Both the position numbers and the translations under genes were made by a program. The notes under the pieces were generated by a model, which saw nothing but the letters and a program-made list of their open reading frames with translations, did not search any database and was not told where the DNA came from. A stretch of 6,951 bases of DNA from assembly GCA_004298605.1 (NCBI GenBank), contig SCPW01000133.1, positions 1-6,951 on the forward strand. Reading direction: 5' to 3'. This stretch comes from Gallionella sp. (GTDB lineage: Bacteria; Pseudomonadota; Gammaproteobacteria; Burkholderiales; Gallionellaceae). Of this stretch, positions 5,642-6,951 are shown one piece after another; within the stretch, counting starts at the first letter, position 1; each line of letters opens with the position of its first letter.

Positions 5642-6951
5642 ATGTCTGGACAATTGATTGGTCGTTTTGAAATATTGAGTGAGATTGGCAAGGGTGGGCA
5701 GGGCGCCGTTTATCTTGCGCACGACCCGCAGCTCGACCGGCGGGTGGCGATCAAAACACTGCGCAATTTCGCCCCAGGCACCGGTCAATTGGCCCACGAG
5801 GCGCGCATTGTCAGCAAGCTCCAGCACCCCAACATCATCGCCCTGTACGATTCCGGCGAACACCGGAACACCCCTTACCTGGTCTATGCCTATGTCGAGG
5901 GTGAAACTCTCGCCCAACTGCTGAAGCGGAAAAAAAACCTGCCGTTTGTGCAGGCTGCCGAAATCGCGCGCGGCGTGCTGGAAGGCCTCGCTTACGCGCA
6001 TTCGCGGGGCGTATCCCATCTGGACATAAAACCGGCCAATATCATGATTGCCGATAACGGCATACCGATGGTGATGGACTTCGGGTTGGCGAGGGTGCCC
6101 GGCGACCAGGAGCAGCCCCACGACCCCGCCCTGAGCGGGACGCCCCGCTATGTGGCCCCCGAACTGATTTCCGGGCAGCGCGGCGATTTCCAGGCGGACA
6201 TCTATTCCGTCGGCACGATGCTCTACGAGATGGTGACCGGAAAATTTGCTGTCGGCGGAGATAGCGTGTACGAGGTTTTGAACCGTGCGGCGCACGACAA
6301 GATCGCCGCGCCATCGACCCGGAACGAGCAGGTGGACGAAAAGCTGGAGTCCATTATCCTCAAGGCTGTGGCAAAAAACCCCGAGGAACGTTATCCGGGC
6401 GCGGCGGACATGAAACAAGCCTTGCAGGGCTACCTCGGCGAGGCGCACGAAGCGGCAACCGCCCAAGGCGACGAGCATAGTACGCTGGAGTTTTTGCTCC
6501 GCCGCATGCGCAGCAAAAAAGATTTTCCGGCCCTGTCCAACAGCATTTCAGAAATCAACAGGATCGTCTCTTCCGAATCGGCGAGCAGCAGCAAACTCGC
6601 CAGCGCCATCCTGCAGGATTTCGCCCTTACGAACAAACTGCTGAAACTGGTCAATACCGCTTCTTACGGGCAATTTGGCGGCACCATCAACACCATCTCC
6701 AAGGCCGTGGTGATCCTCGGCTTCGAGTCGGTGCGCAACATCGCGATGACGCTGATCCTGCTGGAATTCCTGCAAAACAAGGCGCAGGCCGTACAGCTCA
6801 AGGACGAAATCATACAGGCGATTTTTTCGAGCATGGTCGCCGCGCAATTGTCGGTCGGGCGCAAAATCCGCGACGCCGAGGAGGTGATGGTCTGCTCCAT
6901 GTTCCACAACCTGGGGAAAATTCTGGCCACTTTTTATCTTTTCGATGAAAG
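5642..6951 (+). CDS. Serine/threonine protein kinase fused to an HDOD domain, C-terminus cut off
   Basis: The frame is open from ATG 5642 to the right edge, giving 436 residues. The N-terminal part is a Hanks-type kinase (about 7-265). It has the glycine loop GKGGQGAVY (16-24), the ATP-binding lysine in VAIK (K38), helix-C Glu E53, catalytic loop HLDIKPANIM with D128 and N133 (126-135), DFG (146-148), GTPRYVAPE (166-174) and DIYSVG (186-191). All catalytic residues are present, so it should be active, but HRD reads HLD, making it a non-RD kinase. From about 285 an HDOD domain follows, with FPALSNSISEINRIV, ILQDFALTNKLLKLVNTASY and AVVILGFESVRNIAM. HDOD domains are non-catalytic relatives of HD phosphohydrolases found in signalling proteins. 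No membrane segment is seen in this part. The ribosome site is poor. The substrate is unknown. Confidence 0.93.
   Translation, partial: MSGQLIGRFEILSEIGKGGQGAVYLAHDPQLDRRVAIKTLRNFAPGTGQLAHEARIVSKLQHPNIIALYDSGEHRNTPYLVYAYVEGETLAQLLKRKKNLPFVQAAEIARGVLEGLAYAHSRGVSHLDIKPANIMIADNGIPMVMDFGLARVPGDQEQPHDPALSGTPRYVAPELISGQRGDFQADIYSVGTMLYEMVTGKFAVGGDSVYEVLNRAAHDKIAAPSTRNEQVDEKLESIILKAVAKNPEERYPGAADMKQALQGYLGEAHEAATAQGDEHSTLEFLLRRMRSKKDFPALSNSISEINRIVSSESASSSKLASAILQDFALTNKLLKLVNTASYGQFGGTINTISKAVVILGFESVRNIAMTLILLEFLQNKAQAVQLKDEIIQAIFSSMVAAQLSVGRKIRDAEEVMVCSMFHNLGKILATFYLFDE

Noticed and set aside
5636..6478. 280-codon minus-strand open frame at the kinase locus
   Set aside because: The plus strand encodes a complete set of kinase motifs, so this is a shadow.

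Overview
The window looks like chromosomal DNA of a GC-rich betaproteobacterium. The divergent yggS / pilT-pilU arrangement and the protein sequences are typical of that class. The order Nitrosomonadales (Gallionella/Sideroxydans-like) is a guess from the general look of the proteins and was not tested. Five protein-coding loci, one insertion sequence and one block of palindromic repeats can be supported.

Positions 1-574 (minus strand) hold most of a yggS-type PLP-binding protein gene that runs off the left edge. A 47-bp divergent gap follows. Then come the type IV pilus retraction ATPases pilT (622-1665) and pilU (1706-2842), and 10 bp later a GTG-started GAF-GGDEF protein (2853-3887). These three plus-strand genes are probably one operon linking pilus retraction to cyclic-di-GMP signalling. 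The GGDEF domain has lost a metal-binding Asp and has GDEEF for GGDEF/GGEEF, but keeps an RxxD inhibitory site. It may therefore bind c-di-GMP rather than make it.

Positions 3887-5003 are an IS630-family element with imperfect terminal inverted repeats and a TA on each side. It sits exactly in the stop codon of the GAF-GGDEF gene. Removing it joins that gene, stop codon intact, to a strong hairpin 8 bp further on, so the element has separated the gene from its likely terminator. The transposase reading frame changes twice, once at an A8 run and once about 115 bp later, so the copy is probably dead.

Positions 5011-5269 form a dense cluster of hairpins bracketed by two copies of the same 8-bp-stem hairpin, with a large imperfect inverted repeat in the middle. 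Positions 5271-5641 contain no convincing gene, only a weak promoter candidate and small hairpins.

Positions 5642-6951 encode the first 436 residues of a serine/threonine protein kinase joined to an HDOD domain, a signalling protein that runs off the right edge. The window as a whole therefore combines surface motility machinery, second-messenger sensing and protein phosphorylation, interrupted by one mobile element. I saw no CRISPR array, tRNA, rRNA or clear defence system.
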